Origin: Atopsyche davidsoni
Taxonomy: Eukaryota > Arthropoda > Insecta > Trichoptera > Hydrobiosidae
Assembly (NCBI GenBank): GCA_022113835.1
Contig: JAILWY010000008.1
Coordinates: 6,483,001-6,547,000, forward strand
Direction: 5' to 3'
Length of the DNA stretch: 64,000 nucleotides
Below are positions 1 through 13,038 of the stretch, piece after piece (the stretch's first letter is position 1; every line of letters starts with the position of its first letter). The notes beneath the pieces were generated by a model. The model was not told the DNA's origin and did not search any database. It was given only the letters and a program-made list of their open reading frames with translations. The position numbers and the translations under genes were made by a program.

Positions 1-7
1 GTTGCAG

Positions 8-2849
8 GATAATCTTTTTCTTCCATGCAAATGAGAGCACCCACATCCGTGCTAAGGTTGCCCCCCCTCGCCTCAACGGACTGAGAACTGGCGTCTTTGC
101 AACTCGATCTCCGCACAGACCTACCCCTATAGGACTGTCCCTTGTCAAGATTGACAGCATTCAAGGTGTGTACGCCAGTTAGTCTTTTTTAAAAAATCAA
201 TGAGGTTTTCCAGAGAGCGCACTTTTTGCTGTTCTCCAGTCTGACTCCCTTCCCTTCTATTCATCTCTGACATTCGTCCCTGTCTATCTATGGAGACAGT
301 GTCTCCGTGATGCGCTGATAAGCATGAAAAACAGTGTCTTGTCGTGCTCTTCAGCTCTCAAACCTCTTCAGTGCCGTTCTTCTCGTTTGCGTGAGCTTCT
401 CCTCAGGTCGAAGCTCTGGGGTCTAGCTAGCGTTGCCTCTCGAGCTCCTCCCTTCTGGCCACGGTCTTCTCACGGTTCTTGAGCATGGGCGGCACCAGCT
501 TGTCTGCTGTTCAGACGATGCCAACACTGTTCCGAAGTCGCCATCGTTTCACCTGGTCGTCCTGTAGTTGAAAAGGGCATACTCCGCGTCATCCCTGTAG
601 TCGTTGCACAGTGGACAGCTTGCAACGACAGGTCAGACGTACCTTCCTAGGTAGCTGCCGAAGAAGCCGTGTCCGAGAAGAGTTAGTTCCTGGCCGTGGC
701 GACACGAGATTCATGGGCAGATGTCTGGGATGAGCCTTCGTATTCAGCGTCCTTTGGTGGATGCTGCCCATCGTTGTTGCCAGGTCTCGGTAATGCCTGC
801 CCTCGCGCTGGTTCTGAAAACGAATTCAATATAATTTTCAATAATTTTTCAGATGACTGTATTTTCTTTTCCGGAGTGGACATGATAGACGGGACTCCCG
901 TCTTGGATATCAAACCCTACATTCCTCAATATGACACTCCATACCCATCACTGGCGGGGCACTTCCCGCAGCCTACAGAAGGTGACCTCCCAGCCGAGGA
1001 CGCGGTGACGGACCTGCAGCACCTTCACTGGGAGAGGCTGCCCCGCGAGTCTGATGGCAGGTCGGAAGATGGAGACTCTATACTACAAGATCAATCGGAC
1101 ACTGACTTTGATTTCCAAGGTACAAACAGTTTTACTAACTAATATTATAAATAATCCAGTGTTGCTTGGAATATCAGTTAATATAATGAAATTAAAATAT
1201 TTATTGCATTTATTTATTGCAAATTCATGTCATGTACCATAATTTCTTATGGGTGTTATTAAATAAGTAGTGTGTAACTTAAATACTCATAATAATTATT
1301 AATACATACAATGTATAGTGTTGATAAAACCTGACAGCTGTAAAGCTAATTTTGTTTGCATTATATTTTACTTTAAGATCGCCTACTGGTTGGAGAAGCC
1401 TCACAATCATCGACTGACCAGGTGGATGGGATGCTCAGCTCTGAAGACCAGGATTTCTCCAATGTCCGCACGCTGGATGGCCGAGGATCTGACGAAGTAT
1501 TTGTCAATGTCGATCGAGTCCAAAGCACCAACTCTCATCTCAACAGCAATTATTCTGATAGGTATGCAATATTATTTTATATATTATGAGGATGCATTTG
1601 GAAAATACTCACCATTTTGTTAATAGTAATGTAGTTGTGTAAATGTAATATGCCAAAGATTCGTAGATTCCTTATCATAATGAGTATTTTTTTAGAAATT
1701 CCTTCAATATCTACTCAATGATGAGTTATCTATTCTAACCTGTGACGATTTTGACTATCGGAATCAAGACTTTGACAGTCACCGCCTTAAAGAATCTTAT
1801 AGAATCGGCATTCATGATATTAGAAAACCTTTAAAAATAACCCCCAGCTGAATAATAGCTTTAAACTCTTGATAACTTCTCGGTAGTCATTGAATAGTGA
1901 TATTATTTTACATGACTAAGCACTTCTTATAGATACAATCCTCATACTTATAAATTTCAATTTTATTTATTTTGAACCTTTAAAGTTGTAATCGCAGAAG
2001 AATAGAGTTCTCATATTGTTTATTTGTTTTTAGATCCCCAATGCGCTCTGTGTCCCAGCGAGAGGCTCCGGAGGGCCGAGAAGGTGGCTCTCCCCCTTCC
2101 CCGGCACCTCCCTTAGGTATATTCTTCCTTCACACTGGACTATTTTCGCAACTGTTATTTGTAAAGATATTTTTGTTATAATGCTTTCTTTATGGTTGTT
2201 ACGGTTATACTTCCTCATGACTTGTGCAGAAGTCTAATTGTAACATGCACCAAATTTCCATATATAAGAATCATTATAACGCAATATTGAGAAATCAGAT
2301 CTTTATCATGACAATATTAATATGTATTATAGTTTTAATGCACACTTTTAAATATCCAAAATATTTATAATTTTAGCGAGCATCCGAGTTGCTGATTGGA
2401 TCACCAATGCTCCGGTTTCCAGAGTCAGAGTGCAGTTCTCCGACGACTGCCTCACAAAGCTGGACAGGCTCATGGAGACTTGGGTAAATACAATATTAGC
2501 ATTTTCAACACAATATCTACGTCGTTTGTAAACCTGTTTCCTCAGATTCAGCGACAGCAATAAAGCTCTGTTGTATCTTGTAATCCAATTGTTTAGCCAA
2601 ACTAATTTGCAATTCTTTTGTTTGTTTCAGCCCAGACCAAACACACGTCTGCTCATAGAGACTATACTAGGTGAGGATCCTCGGTCCGTGTACGTGCGAG
2701 AGAGATACGCCGATGAACCTTACCACTGCGTCATCAACAGCATCTACGTAACATGCTTCTTCGATGACTCTGCCCATGTCTGTCTGGTCACCGACGTAGA
2801 GAGAATAGTCGCCCCGTCCTCTGACATCAACGCACCCCTTGAATCTTAA
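8..2849 (+). CDS. TRMO: TRMO: tRNA (adenine(37)-N6)-methyltransferase, TsaA/YaeB fold (3' part, six exons)
   Basis: Exons read at 8-165, 853-1119, 1378-1561, 2034-2116, 2377-2483 and 2631-2849 (stop TAA); every join is GT-AG and in frame, about 339 codons in all. The first exon follows a TTGCAG acceptor and gives IIFFFHANES, then PPRLNG and GVFATRSPHRPTPIGLS, the SAM-binding/catalytic signature of the TsaA family. Exon 2 continues with SGVDMIDGTPVLDIKPYIPQYD, which ends the beta-barrel domain. Exons 3 and 4 encode an acidic, Ser-rich linker without recognisable domain. Exons 5 and 6 carry the C-terminal eukaryotic TRMO domain (RVADWI..., DPRSVYVRERYAD, TCFFDD). The family uses S-adenosylmethionine to N6-methylate t6A37 of certain tRNAs, tuning decoding. 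About 100 N-terminal residues lie off the left edge. The usual Asn of RPNPIG is Thr here. Identification is secure; the exon ends are inferred from consensus only. Confidence 0.93.
166..852 (+). other. TRMO intron with a dispersed repeat
   Basis: Intron between the first two visible TRMO exons (donor GTGTGT, acceptor TTTTTCAG). Bases about 231-386 match, in inverted orientation, a stretch at about 59,725-59,872 near the far end of the window, so this intron contains a copy of an interspersed repeat. The rest is moderately GC-rich sequence with short open frames but no protein similarity that I recognise. Confidence 0.7.
231..386 (-). repeat. Interspersed repeat, copy A (inverted mate at 59,725-59,872)
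   Basis: Reverse complement shares long near-identical runs with 59,725-59,872, including GACGAATGTCAGAGATGAA and GTTTTTCATGCTT, and the same order of blocks over roughly 150 bp. Copy B has an extra internal duplication of a TTTTCAG-containing segment. No coding capacity or tRNA-like promoter is visible. The family is unknown. Confidence 0.75.
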
Positions 2850-3181
2850 TTAAAGCTGCTTGGTAACATTTCAATCTGTTTTAGTTGTAAGTAGTTCTAG
2901 GTTCTTGACAAAAACATGGTGGGCTGAATTCTCATCGACTTTGCACTTCATACTTTGCTGATTTCGTATGTTGTAAAGGTTCTTGAAAGGCTCTTTTTAG
3001 ATTCAAGCAAATGTGTAAACTATTGAACCATGAGGCAGTTATATTTATGGACTGCAACAATCTATCAAGGTCTTCAAACTTGGATATGTGTTGAGTTGAG
3101 GTTATTACCTCTTTTAAGCTTGTCTTGTCGTTGGAATCATAGCACGCCTCTGAATGTAGCATCTTGTATATATATAATAAA
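2850..3181 (+). promoter_or_regulatory. TRMO 3' UTR with poly(A) signal
   Basis: Sequence after the TRMO stop codon. A canonical AATAAA lies at 3176-3181, about 330 bases past the stop, embedded in a TATATAATAAATTTAAAT stretch. This is the most likely cleavage region, although other AT-rich signals lie downstream. Confidence 0.5.
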
Positions 3182-3768
3182 TTTAAATAGAGGATGTGTA
3201 ATCAAAAGCATTTATTAGAATTTAATCAACAATATTATAATAGACTCGTAAAAGAGCAGATCGTTCAAAATATTTTGATTAGAAATTTATAGATTTAATA
3301 ATATAAAGGAACACATTGACTGTTTTTAACTTAAAGTTGTCTATTATTATAAAATAAGTGAAAAATCTGTGTAATGTTTCCTTTCCTGTAGTAGTTGACG
3401 ATTTGTTCACTAAGGAAACAAGGTGCAAAGTTATCACAAGAACCTCCCTTATGATAAATCTACGAAGCCACCGACCAGATTGCATAACACGCTATTTTAT
3501 TAAACAATCCAAAAATACAAGTTTTCAGATAAATAGCGCTTATTCAATCTGTGCGACTAACAGCTGTGTTTGTTGGCCAAAAGACATTTATTTCAATGCG
3601 ATTGCGGAAGTAACTTAAATAATTCCGTCTGCTAAGTTATACATTAACTTTAAACTTAGTACCGTAATTGCATAAAGGTAAATATTTTTTTAGTAACACA
3701 GCGCAATATTGATTATATTGCTATATTTTAGTATTTACAATGATGAAAACTGTAAAGATTATTTAATG

Positions 3769-4020
3769 TACCGTAAATGCTATATTAATTTAGATTAATG
3801 TTAATCAGGATGCGTATTTATTTACCCATGCAGGTATTAGTATGTTTATGTGATTAAGCATATTTTTTCACACATTGAAAACGATTAAAGAAAACTCTCA
3901 GAAAATATCATCGTGACTTGTGAGGGATCCCTCACAAGTCACGATGATATTTTCTGAGAGTTTTCTTTAATCGTTTTCAATGTGTGAAAAAATATGCTTA
4001 ATCACATATACCGTAAATGC
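3769..4020. repeat. Perfect 162-bp palindrome of SINE 3' tails (3847-4008), flanked by 12-bp direct repeats
   Basis: Two 81-bp arms, identical by eye, meet head to head at GGGATCCC (centre 3927/3928). Each arm is the 3' domain of the tRNA-derived SINE seen at 59,549-59,693 (CACAAGTCAC, CTGAGAGTTT, TTTAATC, CTTAATCA). The 12-mer TACCGTAAATGC occurs at 3769-3780 and again directly after the right arm at 4009-4020, like a target-site duplication, with 66 bp of unrelated sequence between the left copy and the left arm. It could be a foldback retroposition product or a snap-back assembly artefact. Confidence 0.85.
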
Positions 4021-7000
4021 ATTTATTTAGTTAAGTAGTAATCGTCTATAATAATAGGCATAAAATAATTATGAATGTTAGGAAATTTATATCTACCTCT
4101 AAATGGACTATATTTATAATGCCAGAATCATTTCAAGGCTTAAGTGTTTTAATATTTGTAGAGTATTTATTTCAACGGGCGGCACTGTCATCAATATGAT
4201 ATATTTATATATACAATTATGTTTTTAAGCATACAAGATATGCTGAGCGGTGTTAGATGCATTTATTCTCAACTCTTAATAAAGTTTTCACGAGAATAAA
4301 TGGAAAAATAGTTGCAATACTCACCCAGAGTAACTTATGACTCGTTCTTCTTGTCGGTTAAGACAAGACGAAGAGATCCCATTATAAACTTAAGCCCTGC
4401 ACTTAATTGAGATGTGAAAAGAAGTGTTTATATTATAAGTTGTCCAAACCCAAGGCTATTGTGCATTGATCTCATGCTTGCCTGTATAGGCTAAATATAT
4501 TTATTTATCCGCACATAATGAATAATAATTTGACTATTTTTGACTGTTAGTTGCTGCATTCTGGCCTATTGCCAGATCTGGCTGTGTAGAGCAAACCAGT
4601 GAATGTAACATTTATATAAAATGACCCTTCTAACGCGTCTTTAGGGCTACAGGCTCCTATGTTCCGCTTGTCTCTCTGGCGGACTGAAATTCCTCGATAG
4701 CTTCATACCTTGAATGCCATAAACTTATTATATTGCTGCATACTTGAAGCAAGGAGACAGAATCATCGTGATTGACGCAGTTCTAGTTTATTTTTAATAT
4801 TTATAAATGCACAGTTACCAGGTCTATCATTTATTCTGATTATTATACTCCATGTATTCTTCATTCTTGAGTGTTGATACAGCCGGCTTAACCTGTCACA
4901 AAGTTGATTCTCTCTTATATGCATCGGGAAACATTCTCTCTTATAATTAATCATTCTAAAATGTTGTCTGATGGATCGGAAATTTTCGCTTTGAGGAATT
5001 TTTCCAGTTTTATGTATCATTGTGAAAGAATGTGTTTCTTTAAGTATTAAGAACTCTTCATTATAATTTATTTGTAATTTTACATATCAATGTTCGCATA
5101 TCTGAAAATAAAATACTATAAATGTTTTTCTAATAAAATAGTTTATACAGAAAGTACATATTATATGTACATTTTTGTCTAGACATTGTCAAACCAACAA
5201 AAAAAACATCTTGTTCTATTAAATGGTTTTGTACCGCGGGGCTTATATTACACACCTACAATACGTCAACCCTACATTCGGAGAGACTATTCACACAGGT
5301 CCAACATTGTCAAAGATTCAATGCCGGCGGTTTGTTTTGTATCATTTGCAGTTACTTCCTGGACAAAAAGTAATACCTTTATTATTATGATAAATCCAAT
5401 ATTTAATTTATCATAATATCATTTTTGGAGGTGGTAGACTCAGGACTGTAGGCACCGATAAAGAAGAGGAAAGGATCTATTCACACATATATCTTTAAAA
5501 AAGAAAATAACAAAAGTAGATATTTTTTAAAGAAGTATATTATAAGATCTTTAACAGTTGAGAGCTCAAATACATTAAGTATTCACTACGGCTACACACA
5601 TACTTCAGAAATGAAACGCACATTGACTATTGTCATGTTTTCTTTCCATAGAGGTGTTTATATGATAATAATATTTTCTATGCCTTCTTAAAATAAAGTG
5701 ATGAACGATTATATTGCAAAATAAATGCATCAGTTCATAAAAGTACACGAGTAGGAGGCCGGGTGGGCGAGGGCCGCGGCACCACACAGCGCTTGCAGGA
5801 AGGTTCGTATTGTCTATTGCGCATTTAGAATTTGTGTGTAGTTATACATTATATATTTACACTTGGAAACCACAAGAGTACAAAATGACAGCTCAAATCG
5901 AAAAATAATTATTTTGTACATTAATAAGTCACCTTATGAGCAGTATCATCATTTTTGTACTATTGCTGATTGCTCGCATGTCATTCATTGCAATCTTATA
6001 TTTCATTTTTAAATTTCTTCTCAATAAATACTACCATTAAAAACAACATTCATAATATAAAATCGACCTACGCAGTGAAATAGCATTGTTTCTCTGAAAT
6101 CACAATATTTTTCCCATCGCGTTATAAAATTGCAGCTGCGTTTGGAATATATTTTTTGTGAAATTGTGTTAACAATGTTATTCAGTGGGAGCGTCTAGAA
6201 GTAGACAGGATATCGTTTGACAGTTAATTCTCTGAATTGCAAACGTTTGACGTAAATTTAAAATGTTACCAGTTCACACATTATGTTGTCAAATAAATGT
6301 GAATATTTTTAGTTTCCTCTTCCGTGCAATACTGACTGTGAGAAGCATTTATCAAGAGTCGCCTTGCCGCCGTACAAACTCGACGATCCTTCTAAAAGTC
6401 ATTGTTCTTCGATGAATGAGGCAAACTTAACAGAATAATTTATGACAATAAAATTTTACGATAATTCGAATAAATAATTTGAAATACCCAAGGTATCCAA
6501 CATTTCACTTTAGAATAAGATCATTTATTATTTTTGTCATATTAAATTTATTATTACTCTGCGTTTTGATTGAATTTACAAACAGTAAACAAGAAATCTG
6601 ATCTTACCGACTAATTACTCTATTTACAACATATCCAAGTAGAGAATACAAAGGATAACGAACATCTTTCCTTGACACTCCGAGTCACGCCGGATTCAAA
6701 TCAAAGACAGTTAATTTAAAAAATTAACCGCAAACACCCGATTTAATATTCGGTGGTGCCATTGGCATATTTAAATTGCAATTATGTAAAAAAGCTCAAT
6801 TAAGGATACGTAATACATACATTGCTTTGGTTGGCGCATTACTCGATATCTTTAATAGAAAAAATCCAATGAAAAAAATACACCAGTCTAGAAACGTGAA
6901 GTTAAAAATGGGAGAAAGAAGTCTCCGTGGTTAAAAATTTAAAAAATATTACATCTTTGTGAGTGGTTTTAGATCTGACGTTGATATTCGGGTCCCCTTG

Positions 7001-10000
7001 AAAATGGGAGGTTTCCCGCCGGTGCTGACCCAAAACCGCCCACAACACGGCTTTATATTTCAAACTTTATCAATATTAACATTTAGTTACAAGCACGTTT
7101 GTCAAACATGGACAAAGCAGTCGATAAATTCATTAGGTGATGGATTGTCAGCCTGGAATCAATAGATCTTACACACAAGACATTATTTACAATATATTAC
7201 AATAATGACATCATTACAAATACAAGTTCCAATGACGCAAACAACTTTTTCCAAATTAAGTACAAGTCAGCGTAAAACATCGCCAAGTATGAAACCAAAC
7301 ACTTTACGAAGGCACCGCTCATTATCTTACGTTTACAAACTGCATAGTCAGGATCCACAAATAACTAAAAGCTAGTGTAAACGATGGAAAAATAGGAATG
7401 TTCTTCATATATAGCTCGCAAAGAGATATCTATAGGTTATCGTTATAAATCAGACCTTCACAGAAATACTGTCTTTCCAACAGCCTGTCCATATTGTCCA
7501 CTGATAAAATATTTTTATTCATTGGTATGAAGATTAAAGCGTTCCCAAAAAAAGCACTTGATTGACTTCAAGATAATTTATTATAAAAATAGCAAGCCAA
7601 AATATACTAGTATATATTTATTAGTTTTTTTTCACTTAATGCATATATATAATTAAGTTGCATTCAATCATGTTTGAAATGACAAAATGATGCAAATAAA
7701 TAAGTAAAAATCACTACACTGGAAGAATAACATTAATTATATGACGTAAGTATAATTCATAAAATAAAACATGCTATATTTGGGTAAAATTTTGCTTCCT
7801 CGAGCGTCGCACGTCATGTCATAATGTTTAAAAGACTTTAATACTTATTTAACAAGGAAAATTTTGCAGACTGAATTTTTTAAAAATTATTTTACAAAAT
7901 CGGTCCATATTCATAACAAATCGATCAGACATCATGCATCATGATTCCTAGTCATTTTGACTAGCATTTCCTAATTAAAACCTTTTATTGAATAAAATAC
8001 TAATCTCCGGTATTCAACATTATGAGATAGAAGGCATATTTCTGTGAATGAATAATCTATAATATAAATAAAATATTTTCATTTATATCGGATTGATGAC
8101 TACTTTTTACTTTTAGTAAGTTCGGTGTGAAGAATGAGCATTAGAATTATTAGATAAAATATTGCAGCTATCACTTTACAGATAGGAAGTTACAGTTATC
8201 CATATATAACAACATCTAATGGTATTTATTGTAACAGGTGCCTTATCTTACTTACAATTATGTAAAAATACTTATACCAATTATATGTAACAACATTGTA
8301 TCTATCACTACCTATAAAGCAACACTCATCTGAAACCCCAAGCGGATCATCCGGCAACGCAATTCATAATCAAAATTAATAATACAAGGGCTTTAAAACT
8401 CTCGGTAGATCAATAAAAAGGGAGATCGCATCACCGCTGTTCAAACAAGACTATTATCATTTAAGGTGTTTTGAAAAAGCTAAATACTTCTATTTATAAT
8501 AATAAATTCAAGAGCTTGCACGTTTTGTGTTTTGTGAACTAGCGTTTGCATCACAGAATGTGCACAAACCAGTAACAACGTATTCATCACTAAAACACAA
8601 AAAAATCTCGCTGCTATACTTTTATATTGCAAAAAGGCTTTTAGTTAGTTTCTTATATTTCAATATATATCTTTTTCCAAACACTGAAAGTGATATAAAA
8701 CTGAAATGAATCGAGTCTCCACTTTTCAGGTGACGCTGCAAATTTCGAGTTTCAAAGCGTCTTCGTAATGAAATATCAGAATGTTTTTGATTTAGAAATG
8801 AAATAAACAATCAATTAATCGCCGACACATAAAAAAATAAATCAACTGATTAATATGAAATTAAATTTTTTAAATATTATACAAACGAGGTGAAAGTTAT
8901 TAACGTTTGTAACATTGCAGATGAGCAGGAGTCTTTTTATATGTGATCAATGGGCACTTTTATGTTTGTATAAGAAATGAAATATTCAACGATTCAAACA
9001 ATTTCAATTTCGATATTTTATGTATTTACACAATTGTTTAACGATGCGAAACGAAATCTAGTTTTCCCGGAAAAAAATGTTTTTATGGTTATCTAAGCCA
9101 GGTTTTTGGGCTTATTTGAAAAAAATCATCAGTACTTTGCACTCTAAAAGACTTGCCTGTTATCTGTAATGTTATTTTCATAGTATCAAATTAAAAAGTC
9201 ATAAGAATCAATATCGATAAAAAGCCCACTACGTCTTTAAATGAATGATATCTTTTGATTATTTTAATTATTCAATTCAAAGTATAATATAATTATGCAA
9301 AGAATTGTCTCTATGTATTTTTTTTTAATTGAGAATTAAGCAAGAAATTTAGGTAACAGCTAAAATATATTCCAACATTTATAACAAGAGATAAGATGGC
9401 ACTATTTTACCATATTGATTGAGATATACAGGAATAAAGATTATTAAAAAAAAAAAAATTATGACATACATTTAAATCTTAATACAGTATTATTTTTAAA
9501 AAATGGACAGTTTTTCAGCACTCTTCTCATTTTTCTGCACAAAAAAGCGTTAAAAAATGTTAATACACAAACAAGTATTTATGAAAAAATACAGCAATCT
9601 ATATTATACATGATCACGTTTTGTTTATCATAATGAGCCTTTATGTAAATTTTGCAAAAACCTCATTTAATATTTCGAATATCTGACCTGAATATTATTT
9701 ATTTAATAAAATATAATTTTCTGTATTCACACGATTAAAAGCTTTTTGATGTTGAAAACTGACGAAGCAATCTGCAGGTCGGTAAAGATATTAGACTATA
9801 TATATATATATATATATACATATATCAGTGTCTCAATAATATATGTAAAAAAAATTGATTCTGTACTAATAAGATCGTTGAAAAAAATAAACAAAATTTA
9901 AGTCATAATAATTAAAAAATATATGAAGGTTACAATTAATTTCGTATTGAAAAACCACAATCACAGAGGCAGAGTAGATTAAAAAAAATAATTAAAAATA

Positions 10001-12879
10001 CAAAGAAATATGAACTACCTTCATGAGTATCACAAAAAAAAGCGTGAACTGGAAATATAGCAAGTATTTTAACAAAGAGATCGTTATATTATTTTAGCAC
10101 AGAGTGAATGTAAAAGTAGCATTTTTCGTGGAATGTAAATAAATAAAAATAGAAACTACAAAAAAATAATGTAAATTTATAAAAATCATTGTAAAATTTC
10201 ATTGTAGGGTTATAATAATTTAAAAAAGAAAATATAGCACATTTCCGACCTAATTCTTTATAATTTTATTTTCATTACATAATGCCGCACTGTGACATCG
10301 TAAAATACAAAAAAATTATCAAATTTACATTTACGATTATAAAAAATTGGTTACTTTCATATTTTCAAAGGTTTTGGCGACCGTTGCTAATGAACTTCTC
10401 ATGGGTCTTAAGCCACGCCATGTTACGATAATTCCAATAAAAAACTTCAATAATAATGTTATTCAATACAGCATTGACTACTTACTTTCTGATCCAAATT
10501 AGAGAAGTTGTGATAGCAAAAATAAAGTTTAGATGCCCCAGTGCTGTCAGATGTAACAAGTATTTAATGTGTCCTAACTACTAAATATTAAATCCAAATA
10601 GTAAAGTTCAACGTCAGTAAATTATAACACATTTTATAAATATATAAATAATTAACTTTCATCGAAAAGAAATCCACGCAAAAATTCTATAAAACGTGAT
10701 TTCTGGAATAACATTGAAGATACATATATGGGATGTTAAAAAATAATGAAGACATGCATACGTTTTTCCCCCATTTGATAATTTTTATGATAAATTTATA
10801 ACAAAGTAATGCCAAATGGCTATAATGATTACTAGGTTTTAAATAGTGAGCTGAATTTTGATTGACAAGGAAAGTTTTAAAACTATAAAATTAAAAGCAT
10901 TTTGTAGGTTGATATATTTAATCTGTATAGATAGATATTAAAATAGTCTATTTATATAAATGCTATGCGAAACAGAATGTTAAACATATATTACTCCGTG
11001 GGATGCGTTCAAGCAATAAACCACTGCATGACCTAAAATATCTTTTCAAAAATTTCAAAATATACTTTAAAAACTGTGCTGTTTATCCAGCAAAATAAAT
11101 ATCACAAAATACAAAGATGACAACGCTCGTGGACTTTCTTATAAATTCAGTGTTTAGGATTACACGCTCGGATTTGATATGCACTGCATGCCACTGAGAG
11201 TGTTGAAATTCTCACGCCAGATAAAAGTAGCCTCACTATTTGAAATCCTAGTTTTTATTTTATATTTATAGAGCTATAAATTAAACATACAAACATTTGA
11301 TGAAATACTTATAATTTTTTATATTCTATAACTTTTGAAGCGAATGTTAAATGTCTGAACGCAGGTCTTATGTCAACATCCAATGCACAGGTTATTTATC
11401 TTTAAAAGTTACACTAAAGGACACACAGTTTTAATAAATGGATTATTCAAAAACACTCAAGCTTTTCAATAGAGTTTGGCCGCATCCGCAAGCGTGACGT
11501 ATAAACTAAAATCACAATTTTTCGATAAAACAATAACATAATGGATAAATTTTATGAAACGAGTAGACACTTACAAATATCTAATTTTGAAATATACAAA
11601 ATAACTAACAAGAATGTAAGGAGTTTTGGATACACATACCCCCAAGTTTTGATTTACAAGTTTTTGTACAAAACTAAAATTTGACTCCTCAATGCCAAAT
11701 TAGAGAGCAAAATTGTCACCAAGTTTTGATAATAGCACATTTGAGTAGATAACAAGACTCGCAAATGAGTAGATCAATGATAACCGGTCGCTGAATGCCG
11801 GGTGCATCATCAATGTTGTTGTTGATATAAATTGAAAGAAACTCAAATATAGCTCCAAAGAGCCAAACTCATGACCGTACATTTCAATGGAATAAGCTGT
11901 GAAGCTAAACATCGGCCAATGCTATGTAAATCAAAACTAAGGTGTATTGTTTTATTTAACACGCCCCCTACAAAGCTCCAGCGTATTATTGAGACATCTT
12001 AAAGTGTACAGGAGGTAAAATGTAGGTCCATCCAACTACTAAACAATTTGGCCACTAGGGATAGATTCCCAATGTACGATAATTCGTTTATACAGATTAC
12101 AATAAAATATTAACTGCATTGTAACGCATCAAATTCTCTATAACTACCTACCACATGGTCTAAGTATTGCAATAAGTAAGAAGTTAAATTGAACACTTAA
12201 CGAGTTCATATATACACCAAACGGCTGCTTTCTCTTTTGCTAGCGGCTGACGCACGCCAGCGGAGAACAGCTCTCGCCAATGTTACGGAACTAAACTGCC
12301 CTTATTCAACGTAAATAAATAAATATGACTTATTTGCGTCGAAAGGAGACGATTTCGTCATAATCTCTTAGATTAAAATGATTTCAAATGACTCGCCGCA
12401 TGAAAATTCAAATGCTCTTTGCTTGATACATCAATACATTTACATTTTGGAAATATCGCTTTAATAAAGAAAACAGTAAAAAGTCTCCTTTTGCCTATAA
12501 TATTTCTCGCATAAACTAACATTCTGAAAAAAAATAATTGTAACAATAACACAAATGACGCACAAATCAACAAGATGTTACTTTGATTTTGAACGTGAAC
12601 TTTCAGTAAAAGTCGGCAATATTTAGAGAAAATTTACAACCTTAGTTATAAATTAGTATCAGAATGTAGACGCAGTTGACTAAGAGTTTAAAAAATTGTT
12701 TGTTTTCTTCATAGCATGGACTGAAGACTGAACAGAACCTAAAAATACGCGAAAACTCACACAGTAATATTATATAAAGACGCTTAAATTTTCAACAGGC
12801 GTGTCATTCGTAATAATCATTATTTAAAATTCAACACGTCTTCAAAAATCTCAATGACTGAAGTAAACTTCTTATTTAG
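4021..12879. other. AT-rich intergenic region, no convincing gene
   Basis: I looked for exons on both strands and found only short AT-driven open frames. Present are an (AT)n microsatellite near 9,797-9,825, many poly(A)/poly(T) runs and a short GC-rich islet near 5,750-5,805 (open on the minus strand for about 20 codons, not recognised). The left end may include TRMO 3' sequence, and the right part may include long RhoGEF 3' UTR or downstream sequence. Confidence 0.6.
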
Positions 12880-13038
12880 TTAATTATTGTATGAAACATC
12901 AACCGCTCGCCTGTAGAGGTAAGAAAACCTCTCGCACTCCCGTGTCACAACCTGGACTGCCAGACTGTCCAAACCTGGCGCGCTCCCGAGGGTCCACCCT
13001 ACGAAGAAGCCAAGCCAGACGCAGGCTGCGTTATTCAT
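12880..13038 (-). other. GC-rich 52-codon open frame, unrecognised
   Basis: A complete small open frame begins MNNAACVWLGFFVGWTLGS and ends at TAA. It has a hydrophobic N-terminal segment followed by a charged tail (TRECERF, YRRAVD). It sits in a compact island about 160 bp long and much richer in GC than the surrounding intergenic DNA. The plus strand is also open here for 58 codons without ATG (includes WRAPEGPPYEE). It could be a small peptide gene, an isolated exon of another gene or a repeat remnant. I assign no function. Confidence 0.25.

Noticed and set aside
5750..5805. Short GC-rich islet, minus strand reads RCVVPRPSPTRPP to a stop
   Set aside because: Could be a terminal exon, but no partner exon or family identity was found.
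6985..7030. GGGTC...GACCC hairpin in a GC-richer spot
   Set aside because: Only a 5-bp stem with a long loop; no supporting context.
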